From NCBI GenBank assembly GCA_933822405.4, contig CAKOGP040000113.1, positions 147,183 to 211,182 of the forward strand: 64,000 bases of DNA. The letters are read 5' to 3'. Below the pieces are notes generated by a model. It searched no databases. It was given only the letters and a program-made list of their open reading frames with translations, and was not told the DNA's origin. This stretch comes from Cylindrotheca closterium (taxonomy: Eukaryota > Bacillariophyta > Bacillariophyceae > Bacillariales > Bacillariaceae). Made by a program: the position numbers and the translations under genes. Positions 20,501 through 31,482 of the stretch are shown one piece after another; the first letter of the stretch is position 1; each line of letters begins with the position of its first letter.

Positions 20501-22261
20501 CTGTCTCTTCGCCTTGCAGCTTTGGCTGAAGGAGAACGCAAAATTGGAGACAGGGCACTGAACTCGGACAGTGCAAGCTTGGACGAAAAATTGACCCAAC
20601 TTACAGCAGCGTATTTTAACCTGCTTTCGAGTGCGACAGCCCTACTTCTTGAGACCCAAAGGGAGCAAATTGATCCTCAATTGATGACCTCTTGGAATCT
20701 GCTGGCATTGTTCAGCTCAGCTCTCAGAAGCAAGTCGCATCTTCGGGAGGAAATTACGATTGATGATGATGGAACAAAACCGCCTTTCGAATCATTCCAG
20801 CGATTGATATCTCCCTTTCGGTCGCATCTCAGCATCTGTCGTAATGATCTTGTTAGGTTCGAGCTTCTTGAGATTCTATCCGTCTTCTGTATTGAACTGG
20901 GAGACGACGCTATTACTGCGATGGTTGACGTTAGCAGCGATTTTTTGCACTCAACAGCGAAAACCTCATCGGTTGGAAGCCATCCGCCATACTCCCTGCG
21001 TCTCGCCACGCAGCGATTGCTTGCTTCGGTTGATGACGAAGCTGGAGAAGAAAAGGAGTTGGTCCAATCTCTTCTTGGTTTCGAATCAAGAACTGGACTT
21101 CTCAAGTCGGCAAGTCGCGATCCATCCACAACTTTTGGTATGCTCAGGCACTGGGGCATACTTGCAGTAGGCTCTAGGCAGTCTGCTGAGCTTCATAGGT
21201 ATTTGCATCATCTACTATCCAATGCGACTATTTTTATTGGAAATGTTCCGGATCTTTCTGTGAATAAAAAAGAAACGGCTGAAGCAGAGGAAGCAGCCAG
21301 CGAAGATGGCGAACATATGCCGTGCAATGAACCCAGTATCAAGACAGTGGATCTGCTTGCGAAGTTGTCTATTCCGGGAATTTCTGCAGATTCATTTGTC
21401 GTGTATTTTGAGTTGACGCTGCAAATGATCGTTGCGTCGACTTCAGTTTTCTCCTTGTCCAGTAAATGGGAAGGTGACGACGAACAACACCCGTTTGATC
21501 GGCTGACGAGACTCTTCGATGTGTACGGATCTTCTATTAGCATTTATTTGCAGAAATGCCACGCTTTCCCTACACAAACCCTCCAAGTGATTGTGAAATC
21601 ATCCAGAGATATTTTGAAGGCGGCGATTATAAAATTGCGTTCCTGTATGCGATGGCGGAATTTGCAACCAGTGGTATTGGTCCATGAAATGGATGATGAA
21701 AAAGACGACGTTGCATCTCCGCGACACTTGAAGCGTCTCCTCGATTCGATTGACAGCAATGTAGTTGCACGGATCCAATCGATGTGCAAGGAGCTACCCC
21801 GGCTGAAGACCTTCAAAGGCTACGGCTCCCTACAGAAATTGAAATCTCTCAGAGCGCAAGCAGAGCGAATCCAAGCAGAACTCCAAACGACTTCCAGTGT
21901 TCTTCATCTCTCTGATTTACAATATGATCAAAAGTCAGACGAAGTCCACGGTGCCAGCGTGAAAAGAGGCCGACATACAGATGGAGCCGTTGCCCACGAT
22001 ATTTGGCAAAACAATCATTCGCCAAGGAAAAAGCCGAGGACTGTGGTCAGCCTGCCGCCTGGATTCAATGAGGTGCAACGTGATGGCATTTCACTTTCTA
22101 GCGAACAAAGTCAAGACTCGTCGTACTCTTCAAATGGGTCAAGATCATTTGGAGCGAGCGGCAACTGGGGAGAAGAATCAGAAGAAATGTCTGAATCGGG
22201 CGACGAGATATTGTTGAAATCTAAATGGATACAAGGGGATGACGAAAGGGGGTTTCGATGA
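17587..22261 (+). CDS. large helical solenoid protein, FANCD2-like candidate
   Basis: Exons 17587-20079 and 20210-22261 with a 130-nt phase-0 intron, 1514 residues. Nearly the whole chain is alpha-helical repeat without membrane helices. A basic patch at about 810-825 (SGKRSGRKRLK) may be a nuclear signal, and the C terminus is Ser/acidic. Length is close to FANCD2. In the N-terminal third, LVGPVLNCIDSI, then a helix pair ending LIINFLVKHIS and VVESIRAEMQ, parallels the FANCD2 solenoid in order and spacing. FANCD2, with FANCI, is monoubiquitylated at interstrand crosslinks. Lys483, in a EKQTIQKCRAGFLLAS context, could correspond to the modified lysine. This rests on remembered family pattern only. 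FANCI or another HEAT-repeat protein is the alternative. Confidence 0.5.
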
Positions 22262-22262
22262 C

Positions 22263-23135
22263 TTATGTTGTGATCTTTTTTAGCAAGATCTCGAAGTTTG
22301 TCACGGCGCAGATGCCCGTATCCTTGCGCTCAAACAAAGTTTGGCCATTCGAGTCAGTAACAACACAACCACCCAGCTGAGTTAGGACACCTGCCTGAAG
22401 TGCCTCATCGTCTGGAGCGAGCTCGCTCCAGTTTTCAATTGAGATTCCAATCATTGACTGCAATCTAAGGGTAGCTAGTTCCAATGGACGCCTCGGCCAG
22501 TCACCAACGACAGGAAGCTCATCAAATTTGTTTACAACGCTCCCATCGTCTCCAATTTGCAGTGCAGTATCTGGCCATCGTCCCTTTTTCTGGCCCACTG
22601 CAAGAGCATCTTCAATCCACGGTTGAGGAACGAATGGATTTCCAATGTAGCCTCCGATAACTGCTGGCAATGTTGCCCAGGCGCCCAGCCCAAAAAGCAT
22701 TCCGAAAAGTTTGACGTAGGGATTGACGTCATCGTTGTCCTTAAGCCAACCTGTGTTCACGCCAAATTGTTTACGAGAAACTCCCTCGTTATCCACGAAG
22801 ATATCCACTTCGGATGTGTCTAAGTCAACCATCTCGGCAACGGCAAGAGCAGCTTCTGGTTGACAATTCAACACGACACCAAATTTTGAAACCCCACATT
22901 CTTTCAGTCGTGGAATGTAATGGCGCAGTCTCTGGAGATATTCAATGGCATTGAAATCGGCGGCATATGTCCCAAAAATAAACAGAGTCTTTCCATTTGG
23001 ATTCTCTAGGTACTGTTCTAGATTGACTGCATCGCCTCCTTTGACAGGACTGACTGCAATGCCACTTAGACTAGAAAATGCCTGCACATTCAAGGCACAA
23101 GCTAACAGTGCTAGGATACCGCGTACGATCTTCAT
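22263..23135 (-). CDS. plastid-targeted peroxiredoxin-fold protein (AhpC/TSA-like, PRXL2 type)
   Basis: Single exon, 290 residues from the ATG at 23135. The signal peptide ends VQAF, with a transit stretch after it. The thioredoxin-like core begins TLFIFGTYAADFNAIEYLQR; KFGVVLNCQPEAA and EVDIFVDNEGVSRKQFGVN follow in the order seen in PRXL2/AhpC-TSA-like proteins. At the spot where a peroxidatic Cys or Cys-x-x-Cys would sit, the sequence is Gly55-Thr-Tyr-Ala-Ala-Asp60, with no Cys, so peroxidase activity is doubtful. A second conserved-looking part includes PWIEDALAVGQ and ELATLRLQSMIG. The stop codon is one base from that of the opposing solenoid gene. Confidence 0.7.
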   Translation of the reverse strand: MKIVRGILALLACALNVQAFSSLSGIAVSPVKGGDAVNLEQYLENPNGKTLFIFGTYAADFNAIEYLQRLRHYIPRLKECGVSKFGVVLNCQPEAALAVAEMVDLDTSEVDIFVDNEGVSRKQFGVNTGWLKDNDDVNPYVKLFGMLFGLGAWATLPAVIGGYIGNPFVPQPWIEDALAVGQKKGRWPDTALQIGDDGSVVNKFDELPVVGDWPRRPLELATLRLQSMIGISIENWSELAPDDEALQAGVLTQLGGCVVTDSNGQTLFERKDTGICAVTNFEILLKKITT

Positions 23136-23378
23136 GTTATGCGAGACAATCAATGATTGTGACTGATTGACTTCCTGACTGACTGACTCATTCCTCTTTG
23201 ATGAAAAAATGGCATAAATCACACCACGTCCGTCATCCATCAGAAATCAGTCACGGATTTCCAATCGTGCCCACAGAACCATTGATAACTTGCAACCTGA
23301 AACCCAACCTTGAAACCCAACACAATTCGAGCAAACTGTCGTTTTACAACTTTCTGCTCCGTGTTATTGAAAAACAGC

Positions 23379-24497
23379 ATGGGAGAAGATTCTGAAGCTA
23401 AAACTTTACAGAATGTCAAGAATCGCTTGCAATTCTTCTTTTCGGATGCCAATGTTCGTCAAGATCGATTTATTCGAAAGTTGTTGATGGACAAGGAGGG
23501 CGAACACAAAGGAAAGGTTCCAATTGAGTCTCTATTGCGCTTCAACACTATTAAAACACATACAGAAAAGGCCGAAGTACTTGTCAAAGCTGCTAAGGAA
23601 CTTGAGGAAATATTGGAATTTGATGAAGGAGCTGCTGCAATCGGCCGAAAGGTGGAATTCACATCGGATATGATGGATGGACACATTCCAAAGTCTCTTC
23701 AAGTCATGAATTTACCAGTTGCAAAAAGTGACGGAGAGAGTGCAAAGTATGATTGTACTGTAGATGACGTGAAGGACGTATTTCAAAAGTACGGAGAAGT
23801 GGCCCTTGTCAAGTTGAGATTTTCTGGCTACAAGAAGCCACGAGATGCTGACGGTTCTGCCATGATTGAATTTACCACTAAGGAGGGCTTGGAAAAGGCT
23901 GCAGAGGCCACATTGACAGTCAAGGAGAAGGCTGATGTCGAGCCAAAAGAAAAAGTTACTGTCAAGGATTCCACATTGAAGGTTATGCTTCTTTCCGAGT
24001 TCCTAGAAGAGAACAATAGTAATCGAAAGCAACGGGACAACAAGCGCGACAGAAATGATGGAAAAGAAGAAAACGAACCACGTACTTTCAAATTCGACTG
24101 GAAGCCGGGATGTGTCGTCAAGATTAAAGGGCTGCCCGAGGGAATTAATCGAGAAGCAATTCTGGATTCCATTGCGTTGCACTTGGACATTTCTGTGACC
24201 GAAGTTAAGAATCAAAAGATCTATGCCGATTTTTCGATTGGCCAAACCGAAGGAGCTGTTCGATTCCTGGAACCCGCCGATCACGTGAAGGAACTAGCAA
24301 CCAAATTGAAGAGTGGCGATTTGCAAATCTCTGGGTCCAAGGTAGAAGATGCCTTTATGCTTGAAGGAGACGAAGAAAAGAAATACTATGAAGACTTTAT
24401 CGCCTTCAAGAATAAACAAATACGCAATCATGACGAGAAACAGCGTTCTCGAAAGAAGGGACGATTTGGAGGTCGAGGTCGTGGTCGTCGAAACTAA
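23379..24497 (+). CDS. La protein (La motif plus two RRMs)
   Basis: Single exon, 372 residues from the ATG at 23379. The La motif (about 8-95) contains LQFFFSDANVRQDRFIRKLL and RFNTIKTHT, which bind the 3' UUU-OH of RNA polymerase III transcripts. RRM1 follows (LQVMNLPV, then VALVKLRF), and a second RRM (CVVKIKGLPEGINREAI, AVRFLEP) after a charged linker matches the atypical C-terminal xRRM of genuine La proteins. The tail is basic with RGRGRR, probably nuclear retention and RNA contact. Expected role: protection and folding of nascent tRNAs and other Pol III products. Confidence 0.92.
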   Translation: MGEDSEAKTLQNVKNRLQFFFSDANVRQDRFIRKLLMDKEGEHKGKVPIESLLRFNTIKTHTEKAEVLVKAAKELEEILEFDEGAAAIGRKVEFTSDMMDGHIPKSLQVMNLPVAKSDGESAKYDCTVDDVKDVFQKYGEVALVKLRFSGYKKPRDADGSAMIEFTTKEGLEKAAEATLTVKEKADVEPKEKVTVKDSTLKVMLLSEFLEENNSNRKQRDNKRDRNDGKEENEPRTFKFDWKPGCVVKIKGLPEGINREAILDSIALHLDISVTEVKNQKIYADFSIGQTEGAVRFLEPADHVKELATKLKSGDLQISGSKVEDAFMLEGDEEKKYYEDFIAFKNKQIRNHDEKQRSRKKGRFGGRGRGRRN

Positions 24498-24707
24498 ATA
24501 AGATCTATGGTATAACATAGTCTTTTATATATCCATCCATGATTGATGATTTCCAATCCCGCTGCTATTTTAGCCCGTCTGGCTTCAACGTAAGAGAACT
24601 TCAGAATTCGCTGTTTTAGGTGTCAGATCGGAATCTTATCTTGGTCGTCACAAAACTCACACGTGTGTCTTCTCATACATGATCTGCTCCTTACTACCAG
24701 TACGGTG

Positions 24708-26081
24708 ATGCAAGTTTCAGATAACTGCGTTGAGACCACAAGCTTGAACCCCCAAGCAATTCCCTTGTTGCCAGGAAAAGAGACAATGCAACGAGATGTC
24801 AGCACCTCGTCCCAAGCCTACATTTTGCATTTGACATCGCAGACCGGGATGATGCCACGTCAATTCAACCTAGGCATGGTCGTTCACTCGGACTTCAGTG
24901 AGAAAAGACTTGTATCCTCTCTAGCCAAGCCAGGCTCCGTCTGTTCTCTCTCTGATTTCGTGGTTCTAGATCACCCAAGTTCAAGTGATGCGACCGATGT
25001 CGTCGAGTCATCCTTGCGGAAAGGTATATTGAAGGATCACCAAGCCACCAAAATCCGATTAGGAGATGCAGGTTTCGAAGAAGTGTTGAAATCAGACGTT
25101 GATGCTGTCTATATTTACGTCTCTGCAGAGTAAGAGGGAAAAAGTGCATTTTCATTGTCAGGCGTTCCGAATCTGAAAATGCGAACTCACACAAAATTTC
25201 TTTCTTTCAGGTTGCAGAAGGATTTTGTCATGAGGGCATTGAAGGCCAGAAAACACGTTTTACTGAATGATCCTGTTTCAACCTCACTGAGCGACTTCAA
25301 GGAACAGCAAGAGTGTGCAAAACAGAACGGGAAATTCATACAATTTCGAACCATGTTTTTTCATCAGTTTAGCGTTCGAAAATTCTTTGAGAGGGTTCTT
25401 TGCGATGAACGGTTTGGACAAATCACGACCATTAACTGCAATGTCCGTGTGTGCTACACGGATGTTAAAAAAGTGGGGGTTAAGTTACCTCTTGGGAAAA
25501 ATGATGGAGCCATTCGAATTATGGGTCGCTTTTGCATATTGGTCAGTGCTCTCGTTTTTTCGAGGGTGGGAATTTTTGCTCATTCCGCAAAAGCAATAAG
25601 TGCAGAGTATGGAAGTGAAGGTCAAATTACTTCCACTCGATGCATTGTCAAATTCACAAATGGGTGTGTGCTGGAGTTTGATGTGGGATACACCAATTTT
25701 GCAACGCGACAGTCGATAGACATCTTGGCAGAGAATAGATTCGCTCAGATGAAGGATTTTATCATTCAGCATCCAGATGGGTTGGCGACATATCGCGTGT
25801 ATGATAGAGTACCTGCCGCTTCGGGTACCATGGAGATTATAAATGGCGAAGCAATTGACGTGTATGGTGGACCAAAGGAAGAAACGATCATGTGGAGACG
25901 ATTTGCCCAACTGAGTCAATCTCTTGACGATCAAGGTGGCTGGGACCAAAGTGATCGAACTGCGGAGTGCAGAGAGCTTGCAAATGTTGCTCTGCAAACA
26001 AAGAGAATCATCATTGCTCTCGGAAAGAGCTTGGACAATTCGTTTGAAGAAGTCATTATTGACGACATTGATTACGAATAG
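24708..26081 (+). CDS. Gfo/Idh/MocA-fold protein, probably non-catalytic
   Basis: Exons 24708-25129 and 25211-26081 with an 81-nt phase-2 intron (GTAAGA to TTTCAG), 430 residues. DVDAVYIYVSAE at about 130-141, followed by LQKDFVMRALKARKHVLL, is the signature end of the Rossmann domain of NAD(P)-dependent sugar and inositol dehydrogenases. A C-terminal alpha/beta domain follows with RCIVKFTNG and RQSIDILAEN. Two essential features are missing: the N-terminal Gly-rich nucleotide loop is not visible, and the catalytic Glu-Lys-Pro motif reads Asn160-Asp161-Pro162. It may be a degenerate paralogue with a binding or regulatory role. The start is the first ATG; an upstream exon is possible. Confidence 0.7.
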
Positions 26082-26140
26082 ATATTTATTAAAAAAATAG
26101 GGTCATTAATATATTTTGATGATAAACTGCTTCCGGACAA

Positions 26141-27078
26141 TTACAGATTTCTAACTTGGTTGTAAAATCGCATACTCCAGGAATCGTAGCCTTCTAGAAT
26201 GACAAAGCCAACCAAAATATACCTCTTTCCCGTCGTTATCCCATGGCCACCGTGAAGGAGAGCTGATGAGTGGCTTACTATCTCACCTTGATTGATCTTT
26301 ACGGCATCATCTAGCGAGGCAAACCATGTTCCACCGCCTTCAAAATCATCAGCTGAATTCAACGCAATGTTGAAGGAAACAACAGAACCGTCACGATGAG
26401 GTTTCAACTCTTTTTGGCCTCCAGCCGCGTCATACTTCACCACAAATCCATCGGCCAGTCTTAGTTTGGATGGATCGGGGAGGTATTCACCGAATTGAAC
26501 CTTCAGCATTGGATATATTCGTTCTACAAGTGCCAACCTGAGAAATCTCATTGTCTCTGGAAGCTCCACCAAGGGAAGATCAGTCGTAGGAAACTGCAGA
26601 ACTTAATGAGCACACAGCAGATCGTTCCGAAAAATTTCGTCACGATTTTTTTGTCACTCACATTTCCGTGTCGGTTCTTTGTCCATTCTATCTTGCTGGC
26701 AATGTCTTCTGCTTCGTTTACTATTCTCTCGCATTCTTCTTTGGTGAAAATTGGAAATTTGGTCTTGTGAAGCATGTGACCAGTGTTGTAAGGAATCATG
26801 GACTCAAAGTCGTCATCACGAAAAGTTCTCTCAACAGGCTGTATTATTGTTGTCGCTCCTTCGGGACTTGTCTCTTTTAGATGGTCGACTTTTAGTATGA
26901 AGGGAAGCTTGGATTTTGCATATGCTGGTACGTGGAGCTCCGACACGCCCAAAGAACTCGATTTTCTTCCACTCTGTCGCCTCGCAATGGAGAATATCAA
27001 CTGTGAATTCTGCAAGGCCCTGCAATATATCGGAAGAATGCAAATTGTCGATATGAAAAGGAGAGCAATCGTCGTCAT
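26141..27078 (-). CDS. 2-oxoglutarate/Fe(II) dioxygenase, prolyl 4-hydroxylase-like
   Basis: Exons 27078-26662 and 26593-26141 with a 68-nt phase-0 intron, 289 residues. A hydrophobic N terminus (MTTIALLFISTICILPIYC) predicts entry into the secretory pathway. The double-stranded beta-helix core is in exon 2: iron ligands His205 and Asp207 in KPHRDGSVVSFN, distal His253 in LLHGGHG, and Arg263 for the 2-oxoglutarate carboxylate. GGGTWFASL lies between them. This is the arrangement of small P4H/PKHD-type hydroxylases. The substrate is unknown. It lies close to, and convergent with, the Gfo/Idh-like gene (59 bases between stop codons). Confidence 0.83.
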
Positions 27079-27301
27079 GAAAGACGGAGAATCGTGTAGA
27101 ATATGGAAAGCAAGACGGTTTGCTGTTGCCCGTTGACAGCAGAATTTCGAATTTATGACAAAATAAGCGATGGTGTTGGATGTCGGATGTTGATTGCAGT
27201 GTGACGTTTGCGAACGATGATTTGATTAGTGTGACTGCTTGGGCGATTTCCTAGCTCCATTTCTTCATATCATCTTCAATCTGTTCGTGGTCAAAACAAC
27301 T

Positions 27302-28516
27302 ATGGCTCCAACAGATGAGAAGTTGCAACGTTACCGGTTGATAGTCTCCTACAATGGAACCCAGTATCAAGGATTTCAACGCCAGAATTCAGGTGTCGTT
27401 GAAGCCAGGCCCAACAAGCGACAACGGTCAGAAAAGGGAAAGAAAACCAAGAAGACCAAGTCGACGATACAGGAGACTATCGAAGATGCCCTTCAGCATT
27501 TGAGCGGTCTCGACAGGCTGGCCTTGAAAGTGCGCTTTTCTAGTAGAACTGACTCGGGGGTCCATGCTCGAGGACAGGTTCTCGCGGTCTCCCTTCCTCC
27601 GAGTCTTTGCCCAGAGTTCTGGCAGCTTCGAAAATCCATCAACAGTCGGTTGCCAAAGGACATTTCAGTCGATGATGTTTGTGCCTGTTTAGAAACTTTT
27701 GAGCCTCGTGAACATGTCTTGTGGAAGAGATACTCGTACACTTTGAAATATCGACGGAAAGTTGTGAAGGATGATGGAGAGCTGCTTCCAATCTGCACGA
27801 GTGGCCCAAACAGTATGTCGAATTTTTTGTTTCGCTTGAGCTATTTGCTTCGTAGTGTCTATCTCACATTTATTCATAGCAATTCGAAACGGACTTGATC
27901 CTACTGCGATTTGGGTGGTACCATGGGTCCTTGATGATTCCAAGTTGGATGAGTACTGTGAGAAGTTGATCGGAGAACACGATTACTCAGTTTTCGTTCA
28001 CAAGCACGCACGAAGAGAGAGGGAGAACGTTCTCACCGTGAACAGACTATTTTGTACGACCCTAAATGAGACGAAGGAAGAAGCACCAGTAGTCACAGTG
28101 CGACTCGATGTGGAGGCTAAGGTACGCGTGCCCAACCAAGCTTTTTGGAGTTATTGTCACGGGTCGTGGGATATCTAACACTTGTTATTAGGGTTTTAGA
28201 CGATCCATGGTCAGGAATCTAGTCGGCTTTCTTGTGGACATATGCATGGGATCTGTTGATGAAACAATATTTGAGGAGGAACTTTGGTTAGGGAAAGATG
28301 ACACCGCAGCGAAACTGAACATGGCGCCTGCTGTCGGTCTCTGTCTGGAATATGTTCAACATGATGAAACAAAGTGGAAAGAAGGGGCCATGGGTAAGTA
28401 GCTAGCAACTTACAGTAGCTTGCTTTCCTTCTTGGTACAATAAAATAACGACTTCTTCAGATCACGAATCACATTCGAATCGTTCGACTAAACTTCACCT
28501 TTGTGACGTGCATTAG
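27302..28516 (+). CDS. tRNA pseudouridine synthase, TruA/PUS family
   Basis: Four exons: 27302-27812, 27880-28121, 28192-28393 and 28461-28516, all with GT-AG introns of about 67-70 nt, 336 residues. RYRLIVSYNGTQYQGFQRQ opens the domain, and the catalytic Asp84 lies in SSRTDSGVHARG. The third exon starts with GFRRSMVRNLVGFL, the conserved second half. The last 56-nt exon is inferred from a perfect GTAAGT donor and TTCTTCAG acceptor and ends in KLHLCDVH; without it the frame would end at 28401. A Lys-rich insertion at 37-53 is unusual for bacterial TruA but resembles eukaryotic PUS1/PUS3 types. It converts uridine to pseudouridine in tRNA. Confidence 0.88.
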
Positions 28517-28604
28517 AAAATGTTCATTCTTCCATTTCAATCTTTCTGCATCTCACAGTCTCGGTTCGTCAGAGGGTCACAAAGTCTTGACCCAACAACT
28601 CGCA

Positions 28605-31438
28605 ATGCTTCGGCTCGCATACTGTAGGCAGGTTGGCCGACAACCCAGACTTCTAGAGTCGACAGTGTGCAGTGTTCAGACTCGATGCTTTACACATGGT
28701 GACAAAAGTAACAACTCTTCCCTCGTCGTCCCAACAAAATTGCGCTTTGGCGACGAAGCCCCGCGAATGCCACATGCTTTGGCTCTTCCAGTAACAAATC
28801 GACCTTTGTTTCCCGGAGTTGTCACTACTATTACCTTGACAGATCCCGCAACAATCGACGCCCTGGAAGCCCTGCAGCAAGATCAGCAAAATTCTTATGT
28901 CAGCGTTTTTCTGCGCAGGACGAATCCTACTGGAGTTTCGGAGGGCGGAGTACTACTACCGTTGCCCGAAGTTATTACGGACCCGTCCGAGCTTTACGAC
29001 GTTGGTACATTTGCACAACTTTCGCGTCTGACAAGGAAATTACCTTCACCAGATTTAGATTCTGAAACCACAGATGAAGAAAAGAGTGATGATTCTGCGA
29101 CGGCTCTGCTGCTGGCTCATCGCCGTGTGAATCTCGTGAGTGTCGATGAAATAGGCCCACCTATTGATGTGACGATTTCCCACTGGCCGCGACTTGAGTA
29201 CACAGGAGCCGATGATACAATCCGAGCATTATCCAATGAACTTTTGAGCACCATCCGTGAAGTGGCTCAGCTGAACGTCCTTTTCCGTGAAAATGTGCAA
29301 TATTTTTCCCAGAGATTAGATGCCAACGATCCTTATCGACTGGCAGACTTCGCTGCAAGTGTATGCTCCACAGCAAAAGCAGAAGATTTGCAGGCTCTGT
29401 TGGAAGAGAAAGATCCGGAAATGCGACTACATCAAGCTCTTGTCCTCTTGAACAGAGAACGTGAAATCTCCAAATTGCAGCAAGAAATAAGCCAAAAGGT
29501 GGAAGAGAAGATGAGTGAAACACAGCGAAAGTATTTTTTGAATGAACAGCTAAAGTCCATCAAGAAGGAATTGGGAATGGAGAAGGACGATAAAGAAAGT
29601 GTCATTGAGAAGTACCGCAAGCAGCTCGCTGAGTATCCAGAAATTCCTGAGGAAGTTATGAGCGTAATTGAATCAGAGCTTGAAAAGCTCTCATCTCTTG
29701 AAATGAATTCTTCGGAATACAACGTAACCCGAAGTTACTTGGATTGGTTGTGTGGTGTCCCTTGGGGTGTTTTGAGTGACGAGAACTTCGATATTAGTAG
29801 AGCACGAAAAATTTTGGACCGTGATCATTATGGTCTTGAGGATGTGAAGGATACCATTCTTGAATTCATTGCAGTGGGAAAGCTGAAAGGTAGCGTACAA
29901 GGCAAAATTCTGTGTCTCTCTGGCCCACCTGGAACTGGAAAAACCAGTATTGCCAAATCAGTGGCAGCTTCGTTGGGTCGGGAGTTTTATAGATTCTCGG
30001 TTGGCGGACTGGGTCAAGTTTCCGAAATCAAAGGGCACCGCCGAACCTATGTGGGTGCGATGCCCGGAAAAATGATCCAATGTCTCAAGACAACTGGAAC
30101 GACCAACCCTGTGGTTCTAATAGATGAAATCGACAAGCTTGGCCATGGTTACCAAGGAGACCCAGCAAGTGCTTTACTAGAAGTATTGGATCCAAGCCAG
30201 AATTCCAGTTTTACTGATTTCTTCCTCGACATTCCAGTTGACATCAGCAAGGTATGTAAATATTGCGGAAAGAAGATGCATTGAAATCTATCGCGTACTC
30301 ATTATTTCACTCTATACAGATATTATTCATATGCACAGCCAATGAACTTGAGCGTATTCCAGCGCCACTGCTCGATCGAATGGAAGTGATTCGACTCTCT
30401 GGATATGATTTTCCCGAGAAGGTTGCGATCGCCGAACAATATCTCGTTCCCAAGTCGATGAGAGATAGCGGACTCATGGAAGAGAAAACTCCAGCTGCTA
30501 GTGAAGCTGAAGCTGAAGGTGGTAGTGAAGATACTGGTAGCTGTGACGAGGTACCAAAGAAACCTCTCGACTCCTTTCAACATGTCGAAGGTGTTCCCGA
30601 AACAGTCGGCATCGCACCTGATGCAATCGATAATATTGTTCGATGGTATGCACGAGAAGCAGGTGTTCGAAACTTGTCAAAGTACATCGACAAAATTACT
30701 CGTAAGCTGGCCCTCCAGGTGGTGGCGGAAAAGGAAGGAACCCAATTGAGCAAAAAGAGTTCAAAAAAAGGCAATGGTTGGATGGTATCTGAGGAAAATC
30801 TCCATGATTACATTGGAAAACCCATCTTCACCAGTGATCGCTTATATGATAAAGACCCGCTCCCTCACGGCATTGTCATGGGACTAGCCTATACTTCAAT
30901 GGGGGGAAGTGCACTGTATATTGAAACTCAAGGCATACAACGTGGTATGAACGATGATGGTAAACCAATTCGTGGGGGATCTCTCAAGGCAACGGGCACT
31001 CTAGGGGATGTTATGAAGGAGAGTTCTCAGATTGCTTATACTGTCGCTCGTGCTCGTTTGGCAATGTTAGACAGCTCGAATAACTACTTTGACAACATGG
31101 ACATCCATATGCACGTCCCCGAGGGCGCTACACCGAAGGATGGCCCTTCCGCAGGAATTACAATGGTAACATCCATGCTCTCGTTGGCTCTTGGTAAACC
31201 TATTAGAAACGACCTCGCAATGACAGGGGAAGTAAGTCTAACAGGTAAGGTCCTTCCGGTTGGTGGGATCAAGGAAAAGATCATTGGTGGGAGACGAGCA
31301 GGAATCAAGAAAATCATTCTACCTGGAGCAAACAAAAGAGACTACGAAGAAATTCCTGACTACCTCAAGGAAGGTTTGGAAGTGTGCTTTGCGGACGAGT
31401 ATGAACAGGTTTACGAACAGGTTTTTGGATCTTCATGA
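28605..31438 (+). CDS. LON: mitochondrial Lon protease
   Basis: ATP-dependent serine protease degrading damaged matrix proteins. Exons 28605-30251 and 30320-31438 with a 68-nt phase-0 intron, 921 residues. I choose the ATG at 28605, which gives an Arg-rich, acid-free mitochondrial presequence (MLRLAYCRQVGRQPRLLEST). The LON substrate domain begins ALALPVTNRPLFPGVV. The AAA+ domain has Walker A GPPGTGKT at 440-447 and Walker B VVLIDEIDKLG. The protease domain has the catalytic Ser826 in PKDGPSAGIT and its Lys partner in PVGGIKEK. There is no C-terminal peroxisomal signal. An acidic insertion sits in the AAA+ region (EAEAEGGSEDTGS). Its ATG is 88 bases past the pseudouridine synthase stop. Confidence 0.95.
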
Positions 31439-31482
31439 AGCTAGATAATAATAGAAAGGAAATGATAGAAAAGTCTGCAGTG

